A model generated the notes under the pieces. That model worked only from the letters and a program-made list of their open reading frames with translations, ran no database searches and was not told the origin of the DNA. The translations under genes were made by a program, and so were the position numbers. Shown piece by piece: positions 51,643-64,000 of a stretch of 64,000 bases of DNA. Each line of letters opens with the position of its first letter. Positions within the stretch are counted from its first letter, which is position 1. Origin of the DNA: Mesaphorura yosii. Lineage: Eukaryota > Arthropoda > Collembola > Poduromorpha > Tullbergiidae. Location of the stretch: positions 27,309 to 91,308 of the forward strand of contig WIXG01000317.1 in NCBI GenBank assembly GCA_009869945.1, in the 5' to 3' direction.

Positions 51643-53759
51643 ATGAGTCGAACCTACGCGCTGCGAATACTTAGGTGCCTCACCTTGCTGGCAGTACCAA
51701 TTTTGACGTCTTCCCTGGAAAATGGGCTGGCGCGGACTCCGCCAATGGGCTGGCTGGCCTGGGAAAGATTTCGATGCAATACTGACTGTGTTAATGACCC
51801 TGACAACTGCATCAGTGAGCGATTGTTCATGCAAATGGCAGACCTTCTAGTCAGAGAAGGATACGCAGCTGTGGGATACGAATACATCAATGTAGACGAT
51901 TGTTGGTTGGCGAAAAATCGTGACCATTTAGGCCGTCTTCAAGCTGATCCGGAGAGATTTCCGAGTGGGATCAAAGCCCTTGCTCAATACGTAGGTCGAC
52001 TTGGGATTCATCCATTATTTCTTGTCCGTGTTGCTAACTGTCACCCCCTGGTTTTTTCAGGTCCACGCGAAAGGACTGAAGTTCGGAATATATGAAGACT
52101 ACGGCAATTTTACTTGTGCTGGATACCCTGGAATTCTTGGCTCGTTGGAGCTTGATGCGAACACGTTCGCCGAATGGGATGTTGACTACGTGAAGCTGGA
52201 TGGATGTTACTCGCATCCTGTTGATATGGACCGAGGTGAATACCCTTATTGGAGCTTATGTCTGCGCCATTGTCATTGCCTTTCTTGGGCAAGTCTTAAG
52301 ACTCCGATACCTTTCCTGCCTTCTTAGGATACCCCGAATTTGGTTATTATTTAAACCGGACCGGACGATCCATGATGTACTCCTGCTCGTGGCCGGTCTA
52401 CCAAATCTACAGTGGAATTGAGGTAAGTGATCGCGATAGACTGCGGATTTGGTAGCACGGAAGTATATGCATTTCTTGCTAATCTAAGTAGGTAACTCTG
52501 ACTACCTGTTTCTTGAATGCAGTCTTAATTGATCAGAAACTGGTCTTCATTGTCATTTTGACAAAGTCTCGATTTACAAGACGACTTGCAAAGATTCAAA
52601 TGTAAATGTCTTGTTATGCTAATCGACTTTAATTGAGTTCTCGTTTTGCCACATGAAGTGATCAAGAGATGCCAAGAATTTTTACTTTCTTTGGCCTAGT
52701 GATTTATTCGCCTCTAGTCTAACGTTAAGTTACTGGCTTGGATTTAATTCTACCTTTACTTTTGGTTTTCAGCCAAATTATACTGCAATTAAAGGAGCAT
52801 GTAATCTTTGGAGAAACTTTGATGACATTCAAGACTCTTGGCAAAGCATTCAGACTATCATTGACTACTATGGCGACAATCAAGACGCCATTGTTGCAAA
52901 TGCCGGCCCAGGGCACTGGAACGACCCAGATATGGTGAGATGAGAGAATTTTATTTAATGGAATGTAATTGTCTCATAACCTACCTCCTCTTATTCGTCT
53001 ATAGTTGATCATTGGGAACTTCGGATTGAGCTACGAACAGAGCAAATCACAAATGGCTCTTTGGGCAGTGTGGGCTTCTCCTCTTCTGATGTCTGTTGAT
53101 CTGCGCACAATCAAACCTGACTACAAGGCCATTTTACAAAACCGCAAGATCATAGCAGTGAATCAAGATGTTTTGGGGATACAAGGCAGAAGAATTTACA
53201 AAGTATGCCTGTGGATTGTATTCGCTATCAGCAGTCACAACTCATATAATGATTAACTTGTTTCAGGACCGTGGAATTGAGATTTGGGCCCGGCCAATTA
53301 CTCCAGTCGTCCGTGCGGATTTCTCATACGCTATTTTATTTTTGAACCGACGAACTGACGGGACTCCCTCAGAAGTATCCGTCATTAACAGAGAGTTGGG
53401 TTTGACTCACGAAGCAGGATACCGAGTGGAAGATCTCTACACCAACAAAGACTATGGTGTTCTCTCTCCTGACGACAAAATAACAGTCGACGTAAATCCA
53501 TCAGGTAAAACCTAATGTGAACTGCTTTCTAATTGGGTCCTAATGCTCTGTTTATTTGCTGCAAACAGGTTGTGTACTCCTTCGATTTACCGTCGCCAGT
53601 GCATTCCAGAAAGGACCTCAAATCATCAACAAGGGATTTGCAAACCAAGTGAATTTGTTCGGCTTAGCGTCCAACAATAACCAGCGTCTTCAATGGCTCT
53701 CCCGCTACCCAAGTGTAGGAAGATCGCTGGCACACGAAGATGACAAAGAGCCAATTTGA
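51643..53759 (+). CDS. NAGA: Alpha-N-acetylgalactosaminidase (GH27)
   Basis: Seven exons: 51643-51990, 52061-52235, 52328-52422, 52773-52934, 53005-53202, 53267-53504 and 53569-53759, encoding 468 aa. A signal peptide is followed by the GH27 barrel ([19 protein letters not shown]). The nucleophile Asp is near 163 (YVKLDGC) and the acid/base Asp near 257 (GHWNDPDM); both are kept. The specificity loop reads SCSWPVY. In this position Ser marks GalNAc-specific enzymes, and Glu (CEWPLY) marks alpha-galactosidase A. The second specificity residue is Val instead of the Ala of human NAGA or the Leu of GLA. It acts in lysosomes, removing terminal alpha-GalNAc from glycoproteins and glycolipids. Many arthropods have one enzyme of this type covering both activities. 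The C-terminus is somewhat longer than human NAGA (411 aa). Confidence 0.92.
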
Positions 53760-54810
53760 TCTAAATGTTCCTCTAAATTAATTCTCTCTACTTAATCTTA
53801 GTGAACGATTTCAGTCTCCCAAAATGTCCTGGTGCTCACGATGACGTGACCGTCTCTAAGATAGAAACCTCAACTGGTCGACCGTGTATGTGTAAAGCCC
53901 AACAAGTCGGGACTCTGCTTTTATTTATGTGACGATTTCCAAATTGTGACGCATTTAACCGAACTTGATTTAGTTGACCGTATCTTAACTTCCTTAGCGC
54001 TGAGGTATGACTTCGCGAGTCATCTGTAATATTACATGCAAGTACAGTACAGATACTTAAATTGTAAATATATTTGTGTACTTTAAGATATTAACGTGCG
54101 TGCTACGGGGATTGCTGCAAATTGAATTTACGGGGTGTTGCATTGTAAACCTTCTCTCAATAAGTGACCGTCTTTAAGTCCAAAGTTTTCGTTATTGCCA
54201 TATGTTGATATGATATGTTACTCCTTAACCGTCTCGTTGTCGCTAATATTTTCCAGTCTCATCACAAACTTGACACTGACTTGACCTCATGCCTTTTCTA
54301 TTTAAACTATGAACGTACGTAATGTATTCATATGGACAAAAGTAAATTGTGATGAAGCTCTTTGAAAATCTTGCTCCTTTTTAACAATCCTTGAATAAAT
54401 CAATTGTTTGATAATATTCCGCCAAATTCCTTGAATTGATCATTTCCAGTCAGATAATATCCTAAGCCTCATGCATTACTTTCAGAAGATACTTTTTGGC
54501 TTTTAGCTTTCGTTTACAAGCTTTACATCCGGCACTCGGGAGAACAAAGAGAGAGTAAAAGCTCAAGTGTTGGTGGCGCAAGGACCCAATTCCAACATTT
54601 CCATTTAATTGGTAATACGAAGCTTCATTTCATACTGAATCACACTCGGTCAGATAAAATGATACTACAATGAAGTTATGGAAGTAGCATTAATTCGGCA
54701 TAGTATTCTTCCACAATCTGAAAAAGGTGCCACAGTGTGTTCACTTTAAGATTAGCTGCCCATCCGCCTGTATAATGTGATATTTTATTGGACTTATCCT
54801 AAAATTGGAC

Positions 54811-57800
54811 ATGGCAGACCTGTTCGGAGGTATTTGCTGTGGAGATTGCGGAGCGACAGGTACGAGTCTTTGCAACGTTTCATTACTACGAAAGCTTGCC
54901 ATTTTTATTTAATTAATTTAATTTGCAGGTCCACAATGGGCTAGCTTAAATCATGGAATTCTTCTTTGCAAAGATTGTTGCTTAGTCCACCGTGCCTTGG
55001 GTCCGCAGTGCTCCCGAGTAAAGTCATTGACGAACTCGCAATGGCATCAGAATTTACGCAAAGTAAGCATAAATTGTTTCCCGTCAACAACTGTCAGGTC
55101 TTATGGACCCTGAGATGCCATGTTCAATATTAGAATGAAATGAACGGCCGCATGTTTTAGATGCTGAAGAATTTGGCATCTGGACCGGCCAACCATGTTT
55201 GGGAACACACTTTGCTAGATCCCTCAAAATCTGACATACAAATGAAGAAACCAGGACCTAATGATTCCCTTGAGTAAGTAAACGCGCAGGACATTTTAGA
55301 AGTAAGTAAATACTCTAATTGGTTCATTCTTCATTGGTTTAGGCTCGTGAAGAAGAAATTTATTCATATGAAACATTTGCAACATGCGTTCGTTCTGCGC
55401 CAGAAACCAGAAACATTTGTAGAGCGTAATCAAGAGCTGCATTCAACAGTCAGAACTGGTGACTTAGGCACAACTCTCCGACTTTTAGCATCTGGCGTTG
55501 ATCCCAATTTCTTTCACCCGGTAAGTCGTAAATAACAGATGTCCCTGGATAAATTATAAACATCGGACCTCATAATTTTCAGGAGAAAGGCACCAGACCT
55601 CTCCACGTTGCTGCCCGGACAGGACAAGCGTTACAAGTTGAATTGTTGTTCCTTCATGGGGCACAAACTGACGCACCTGATTATTTAGGCCAAACTCCTG
55701 TGGAACATGCTCTGTGAGTTCTCTGATAATTTTTAAGGGAACTTCGATATGTGTTACACTACGAGAACAGAAATATCAACTGATTTTGACAAAGGTCGGC
55801 TGGTTTCAAGGAATTGGCTCAGAGAATTGTGGAACTCCAATATCATTTAACAGATCATCTCTCCTATTACGCATGCAAAGAAATGCCTGACCACTCAAGT
55901 TTGAAACACATAGTTATACCAAGAACCCGATTCAATACGACAAAACAGGAAATTGTATTTAGAACGGTAAGTTATGAGGTGCTAAGTTGCTTGGGTGTAA
56001 TTTTGGGTGAAGCTGCCCCTGACTTTCTTAACACTGTAACATATCCACAGCTGTCACCACATGTATTGGAACAACTGGCATCCGATTTATACGACGAAAT
56101 GGACAGGCGACAACTCGAGAGGAATATGCTGGGTAATTCTTCTAATAGTTTCGCATCGTATTTTTTGTAAATATATAATTATGGACCTTAATTTATTCAC
56201 TAGAAACAATGGGCCAATCTGAGTTCCCAAAGTATTCCATTGCATTCCTGCCAGTTAACTCACACTTCTCATCCGTGCACAATCAAACGCGACAAAAGTT
56301 TGCTCGACTAACAGAGGAAGAGCTTGTGCTGCTAATAACGGTTGTGCTAATGGAATGCAAGAAACGTCATTGCAATGACTCTTTGAATCTGAGCAGTGAC
56401 AGGGACATATTTGTCCAACGATCGAAATTAATTCCCCCGACACGACTTACAAACAACGGCGGAAGTGTGCAATCTCAGGCTGAGCCAATATTGGAAGACG
56501 ATGATTTTCCATTATACGACAGTGTTGCTTCAGATGAGGACTTAATTCTTACGGAACAACAAACCATTCTCGCTCAACAGGTTAGTTAAAAATCATCTGA
56601 CAAAAGTTCTACACGCAGAGGCTTGATAATGTTGTTTTGCAGAGATCCGCAATAGCGGAAACTCCGCTTAGTAGTGTATCCATCAAACCAGTCTCAAGTT
56701 GCGAGAATACGGACAGCAGCGATGCTTGTCTGGCAAAAAAGCTAGTTGAGTCTGAAGCTAAGGTTCAAGAGTTACAAGATTCAAATCAAACAATGAAGAT
56801 GGAAATAAGTGTTCTTTATCGTATGGTAAGCTATTGATTCACAATTCACATATTTTGGTAGTCTCGTCTTGTTGGACCTCGTGGAATACGTATTTGTATT
56901 ATCTTCTAAAACTGCTACGAACCGAGGTTTGATAGGTCTATTCTTATTCAGGTCTCGCAATTGCAAATATGTCACAGGCAAGAATTATGATTATGATAAA
57001 ATAGCTGCCACGTGCTATCTTGTAAAGTGCTTCGGTTTTTAGAAAACAAGAGGAATTGTCTCATTTACACTTACAACTTTTATATTTACAGATTAATACT
57101 GTCGTCCATGAGAACTTGGAGTTGAAGGCAACCGTGTCAAACTTACGGAAGGACGCTCCTTCACAAAATACAAATTTGGCAAATGGGGAGGGCTTCGCAT
57201 CTCAGAAAGATGCTCCACCGATAGTAAGGAGTAAACCGCCTCGACCTCAGTCCCTCTGTGAACCAACTTATCAGGTTGAAAAGCATGAGGTAAGTCAGAA
57301 CTCACAAGGAATGCGGCGGATGGGCCCGTGGTTTTTACTTTTCGTAATTCTAATTTGACAGGGACCAGCTCGGCCTAACACTACGTCCAATCTTTCACAA
57401 AGAAATACATACCAGCAATGTAGCCCGGAGTTGGTTCATGAAACCACGCGAAAAGTTGTGGAATACATCAAAGTTCTTCTTGATTACGCTCAGATGAATG
57501 ACTGCCAAAGCGTCCAGCTTACTTGCTCCAAGATATATAATGAAGCTCAATCGATGGCTTCGAGGCTGCTAGTAACGGTAAGAAGGAATTTATTCATTTT
57601 CTAAAACTTTGATTAATTAACATGAGAAAATTATAATCACTTTCAGGAAACAAGAAAGCACGTCAAGGATAACATAGAGAACGTGCTTCTCCAAGTCCTT
57701 CGTATGAAATCGGAAATCTTCCTGCTTAGCGAATTACAGAGACAGGGTTCTTCAGGTGCTGATAACACAGCGCATAATTGGGAACATTCTTCAACCCAGG

Positions 57801-57877
57801 AATTGTTGCAAAAAATCAAAAAGATCTGCTTTGACGTCGGCGCTGCTATGAAAGTATTGGTGTCTTCGGTGGCTTGA
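54811..57877 (+). CDS. GIT1: GIT-family ARF GTPase-activating protein
   Basis: Twelve exons: 54811-54859, 54929-55062, 55161-55273, 55343-55520, 55583-55713, 55795-55966, 56051-56132, 56204-56580, 56643-56825, 57092-57289, 57362-57577 and 57647-57877, encoding 687 aa. An N-terminal ArfGAP zinc finger (CGDC, 16 residues, CKDC) carries the arginine finger in VHRALG. Ankyrin repeats follow (TRPLHVAARTGQALQVELL), then Spa2-homology repeats (LASDLYDEMDRR and FLPVNSHFSSVHNQTRQKF), a coiled coil (about 440-500) and a C-terminal helical focal-adhesion/paxillin-binding region. GIT proteins form an oligomer with the Rho GEF PIX and act on ARF6, focal adhesions and receptor endocytosis. Named for GRK-interacting; a GRK gene is in this window, but the distance makes that coincidence. 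Arthropods usually have a single Git, so GIT1 here means the GIT1/2 family. Confidence 0.94.
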
Positions 57878-59170
57878 GGCTTAATTGTTTACCCATTCTC
57901 TAGAGAAGACTCAATTTCCCTACTAATACGTTAATAATTTGTTTACTCTGTTCTGTATATTGTAGTTGCTAATTTGAAAGCTATCTTTAGTTAGAGTGAT
58001 TGCTTATTCCGTATACAAAGCTGTAGCAGTAGTACGTTGTGCAGAAAATTATCGATTGGTTGAAAGAACTTAACGACTGGTTGAAACTGCAGTTGCACAT
58101 GCCAGGTATGGCCTTATGTAGCGTATTCAGTGTATACCTTTGCAGGCATAAATTGCGACGATATTCACAGTTTTATATATGATTTTTTATGTTTTATAAC
58201 CCGAAATTTTAGATCTATAGAACTAAGTAGCCCCATATTTGGTTATGATGCCGACAATGCTGCCACCTGCCAGGGTATTTTTCAGCCAATTACGGAACCC
58301 ACAGTTTGAAGCCAGAAGCCATTCTTTTTATGCCTTTTCATTGTTGGTACGGTGTGCCATGCTGATATAAATGTGTGGTGTGACACTTGTTGAGTTGCTT
58401 GTAAAAAATAATACGTAAACTATCAGCAATAAATTATGGACTCAAAGTAACATATGGCTAAATTAAAGAATTTGTATTCGATTTATTTGCTGCACCAGAA
58501 TAAAGAAATAAACTCCTTCCGTGATTGTCTATGTCTGATTTCATACAATATTTTCGGATCAATTCGCGCAAGTCAAAGCCGAAAGAGGTTTATTTGACAC
58601 CAAACAAAATGTTCCTTCCTGGCATAAATTTGGAAGAATAATTGTAAAATTTTAAGCAAATTGATTACTTTTTTGGGTGTAATTATGTATTTTTTTTTAC
58701 TAATTATCATCCTCTGGGGAGCATCCACGTTGCATTAGCTCTGAACAAAGCATATTACTATCTGTATTCCCTTGACTCTGGGCAAAATATTCGTTCCCAT
58801 GCCAAGGAAATGAAACATACGCACTAAAATACAATTTCATCACAGATCACAGTTTTGTCAGTAGAGGAAGATACATAGTACAAATAGTACTGTTGTGAAC
58901 TAACTTAATTAGCTGTCCTACATAAGTTCATTTACTTTCCTTTTACAAATAAGTTCGTGCAACTGTGATTTGTAGGGTAGATGTCAAATATTTGAACTCT
59001 GCTTTTGTATCATCTGCCAACCTGTCTGTAATTATATTTACGTTTAGCCTGACAATCTGTTGACGAATTTCGAGTGTCTGAATAATAATAGGAGATAGTT
59101 TGTAGGTACAACTAATGTGGCGGGCCTGGTGATAACTGGATGATAAGGTGCAATACAGCTACACGAAATC
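57878..59170. other. Intergenic/3' UTR stretch between GIT and AP-3 sigma
   Basis: No coding exon recognised. The first half is probably GIT 3' UTR and the rest is AT-rich DNA leading to the AP-3 sigma start. Confidence 0.45.
58428..58433 (+). terminator. Possible poly(A) signal of GIT
   Basis: AATAAA about 550 bp beyond the GIT stop. A second copy occurs about 70 bp later. The long interval implies a 3' UTR of more than 500 bp. Confidence 0.35.
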
Positions 59171-60143
59171 ATGATCAAAGCAATCCTTGTATTCAATAAT
59201 CATGGCAAACCAAGACTTAGTAAATTCTATGTACACATTGTAAGCTGACACTGATCTTTGCAAAGCAATTAAGGAATTGTGCTGTAAAGTTGTTGCTAAC
59301 TGATTACATTCATTTTCAGGCTGAAGAAATGCAGCAGCAAATTATCAAGGAGACCTTCCATTTAGTATCAAGACGAGATGATAATGTGTGCAATTTTTTG
59401 GAAGGCGGAAGGTAAGGCGAATTCAACATGCAGTATTATTTAAACCTAAGATGCCTTGAAACTTCTTACAGTTTAATCGGCGGTTCAGACTACAAGCTGA
59501 TATATCGACACTATGCAACTCTATACTTTGTCTTTTGTGTGGATTCTTCTGAGTCAGAACTTGGAATTCTGGACCTCATTCAAGTCTTTGTTGAAACACT
59601 GGACAAATGCTTCGAAAATGTCTGCGAACTTGATTTGATCTTTCATGTGGACAAGGTTAGTTAAATTCTCTCAATAATTCAATTAAACCATCAGTACCAT
59701 GTGGTCCAGTGTGTTTCTCCAGCGTAACATTGAGGAACTTTAATTGTGTAAGGTGCATTTCATTCTCAATGAACTTGTGATGGGCGGAATGGTTCTGGAA
59801 ACTAATATTACGGAGATCTTTACGCGAATTGATGAGCAGAGCAAACTTGAACGACAGGAGGTAAGTACCAGGCGTGCTAGTTCGGCTATAACGTGCAAGT
59901 GGCGAATTAGCTAATACCGAAAGGGGCAGATGCGGATGGGACATGTAGAACTCTTGGAGCTTGGCTTTTTTCGAGCTTGATTAGTCCAGTTTTGTCTAAT
60001 CGTTGAATGTACTTTAATAGGCTGGTCTTGCGGCAGCTCCGGCTCGTGCAGTTTCTGCTGTAAAAAACATGAACCTATCTCAGCAGTTCAAAGATATCAA
60101 ACTTCCAGATCTTCCACAAGCAATTAAAGATTTAAAGTTCTAG
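59171..60143 (+). CDS. AP3S1: AP-3 adaptor complex sigma subunit
   Basis: Five exons: 59171-59239, 59320-59411, 59472-59655, 59753-59860 and 60021-60143, encoding 191 aa, the normal family length (193 in human). It starts MIKAILVFNNHGKPRLSKFY and contains IYRHYATLYFVFCVDSSESE and ETLDKCFENVCELDLIFHVD, nearly identical to animal AP3S1/2. The longin-type sigma chain stabilises the AP-3 heterotetramer (delta, beta3, mu3, sigma3), which sorts cargo from endosomes to lysosomes and related organelles. The C-terminal tail (NMNLSQQFKDIKLPDLP) is family-like. Complete. Confidence 0.97.
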
Positions 60144-60454
60144 GACCAAAAATTTAGTTTTAGCCATGGCTTATGTAACGCAACTATTCCAACGGGTCTG
60201 TTTTACAAGAAAGCACTTTTATACGAAGGTTAGTCTTCAATCTATATTTGATAAATCCTTCCTCGGTTTCCGTAGTCAAGCTAGGAATTTTTGCTGGTGT
60301 TAGGATTGTCCCGAGTGAAGAGGACGACAGATTTTCGTAACGTCAGCTAGTTGATACCGAGTGCTTTGGTTAAGCCAATTCGATTTACTCATCAAAAAGA
60401 TATTTATTCTCTATTAAATATATTATACGTCTCCTTGCATTTCGTTAAGCATTT

Positions 60455-60460
60455 AATAAA
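60455..60460 (+). terminator. Poly(A) signal of AP-3 sigma
   Basis: AATAAA about 310 bp beyond the AP-3 sigma stop, within an AT-rich run. An opposite-strand AATAAA lies at 60403-60408 and could serve the convergent guanylate cyclase, so the two 3' UTRs may overlap. Confidence 0.45.
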
Positions 60461-61060
60461 TAAATAAGTTTTAAAAGAACACAAAGAATTTCTTAATTTA
60501 CACATGACGCCAGACTAGGCGCTAATTAAGCCATCTTTGCCACCTTAGTACTATGCCACGGCATGGAAAACATAAGTCTAATACCGAAGACCACAGGAAA
60601 AGGTCGACTTGCTATTTATACACGAATGAAAGAGAATGTCAATATGCTCCGTTTGAGTGTCACATAATTTTCATCACAGTTTAAAGTAACAAAATACTTG
60701 TCAACTAACCAACTACAACTACATACAAATGTGTATAATAAGAATATATTCATTTTTACGCTAATTGCTAGCAGAAGAATAGCAACACTTAACGAGACCT
60801 TCATCTGACAAATGCATTCTTTTCGATATTTGCAGTCTGGACCAAAACTCGAGGAGATGTTTCCAACCTTAAGTTTCTTATCCAGATAACGTCGTGGCTT
60901 AAACCAAAGTGTGTCAACGCGGGCAGTTGCTGAAGAATCGACGTCTCTCACGAAAGTACTTTGCGTACGAGTCTTAACGAAATTGTGAATAATTGAAATC
61001 ATACTCGTGTTATAATTACAAAAGTAAAGTCTTTTCAGTGAAGAGGAATAGTTTCAGAAA

Positions 61061-63103
<2,043 letters not shown>

Positions 63104-63881
63104 CTACAATATCAAATTCAACACATAATCAGCTTGAAGCGAACTCGAAATAGGGCACGCATGGAGTTAATTGCATGTATTCATCGTACTTCCTTCGTAC
63201 TTTAATTTCATTCCACGTGAAACTCTCTGCCATCACTTTGTAACCTAATATCGCGAATATTAAATTACAGGCGCCTATTTCCCCGTCCATCGACGTATAC
63301 GGCGAATTAAATACACGGCATCATAGAAAGATTGAAAATAAATTGGTCGCTTCCTTGTTATGCTGCCCGCGATTTCTGATATCTTTGATGTTACCATTAA
63401 ATTAAGTCTCCAAGATACGCAAATTATGTGCCCTACTGTCAAACTCTTCAAAGTTTCTACGGACATCCACGCTTTGCAGACCTTCCCTTCACACTTGAAT
63501 TGGGGCATTGTCCGACAACCAAAGCGGAGTAACGATGAAATGAGAACAAGTGAATCATAATTAGTAGTTAATCAACTTATAAATTCCCGTCCGAGATTTG
63601 AAATTTTTGAATAAAATGGAATTAACGACGAGTAGTTTGTTCAACTGTGAAATTAATTTACCAGTTTTTCTATGATAAATTAGCGTCGCTCTAAGCACAC
63701 TTTCCTCTCGATGTTTGGTTCTTCGCTAAAGTGTCGTGCAACGATGCCCCACGCACTTCCTCAATTCACACGAAAAATCGTAAAAGGATTCTTGCCAGCT
63801 CGCATTCTTTTCACGCCTCGCTACAAATAGATCTCGTTAACAAGTTAAGACAACTTGATGGTGTGCAAAACAGGGTGCGCT
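63104..63881. other. Probable guanylate cyclase intron
   Basis: No kinase-homology exon is seen, although the cyclase coding sequence must continue upstream. The 77-codon minus-strand frame at 63275-63508 has no cyclase features. Confidence 0.5.
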
Positions 63882-63991
63882 GATAATTATCCGATAAATA
63901 TCCGATAATTATCCGACCCCCTAATGTTAAGGGCTAGTCGGATAATTATCGATTGATAATTATCATTGATAACTATCCGATAATTATCGGA
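63882..63991. repeat. Palindromic GATAATTATC repeat cluster
   Basis: The 10-bp palindrome GATAATTATC occurs five times (63882, 63904, 63941, 63955 and 63979), often flanked by CC or CGG so that the longer palindrome CCGATAATTATCGG forms. Two copies make a perfect 15-bp inverted repeat (63903-63917 and 63937-63951) around a 19-bp spacer that itself holds CCC/GGG. It runs to the window edge and lies in the probable cyclase intron. A transposon end of MITE type or a short satellite is possible; identity unknown. Confidence 0.75.
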
Positions 63992-64000
63992 TTTTTTCGA

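Noticed and set aside
54811-57877. Functional link between GIT and the GRK gene because GIT proteins bind GRKs
   Set aside because: The genes are more than 20 kb apart on opposite strands with unrelated genes between them; co-location in one window is not evidence of a cluster.

Overview
The window is nuclear DNA of an invertebrate animal. Protein-coding genes are cut into many short exons, mostly separated by GT-AG introns of about 60-100 bp, with no operon spacing, no ribosome binding sites and no bacterial features. A disembodied-like mitochondrial P450 (an ecdysteroid-pathway family) and a CLIP-domain serine protease homologue point to an arthropod. The short introns would suit a compact pancrustacean or springtail-type genome, but the species cannot be named from sequence alone. 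I built gene models by reading splice sites in both strands and checking that intron phases match. Exon coordinates are in each entry.

Layout, left to right. 0-2.5 kb: no certain gene, one possible small secreted peptide. 2.5-6.2 kb (-): mitochondrial-clan cytochrome P450. 7.3-10.3 kb (+): CLIP-domain serine protease homologue with the catalytic triad lost. 11.2-12.8 kb (-): LAP2-like inner nuclear membrane protein with a LEM-like and a LEM motif. It is divergent from the next gene, 13.6-17.6 kb (+): UTP21/WDR36, an SSU processome protein. 17.9-18.4 kb (+): HIG1-domain mitochondrial protein. 19.2-20.1 kb (+): a truncated, frameshifted Dicer fragment. 21.3-24.6 kb (+): lysyl oxidase-like 2 with two SRCR domains. 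24.9-26.5 kb (+): a tentative unrecognised secreted-protein gene. 27.4-32.8 kb (-): G protein-coupled receptor kinase of the GRK4/5/6 type. 36.0-36.9 kb (-): ribosomal protein L39, 51 aa, easy to miss because its exons are tiny. 38.3-44.5 kb (+): STIM, the ER calcium sensor, with a long C-terminal tail. 44.5-51.6 kb: no gene seen. 51.6-53.8 kb (+): alpha-N-acetylgalactosaminidase. 54.8-57.9 kb (+): GIT-family ArfGAP. 59.2-60.1 kb (+): AP-3 complex sigma subunit. It converges on 61.1-63.1 kb (-): the catalytic end of a membrane guanylate cyclase whose N-terminal part lies beyond the window. The last 120 bp are a palindromic repeat.

The genes are ordinary, unlinked animal genes rather than a pathway cluster. 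Several bear on signalling and trafficking (GRK, GIT, STIM, guanylate cyclase, AP-3), but adjacency here says nothing about shared function. I did not find a convincing new multi-gene system. The items most worth checking are the STIM stop codon that overlaps a splice donor, the LAP2 architecture in an invertebrate, the decayed Dicer fragment, the triad-less CLIP protease homologue, the unrecognised gene near 25-26 kb and the terminal palindromic repeat.
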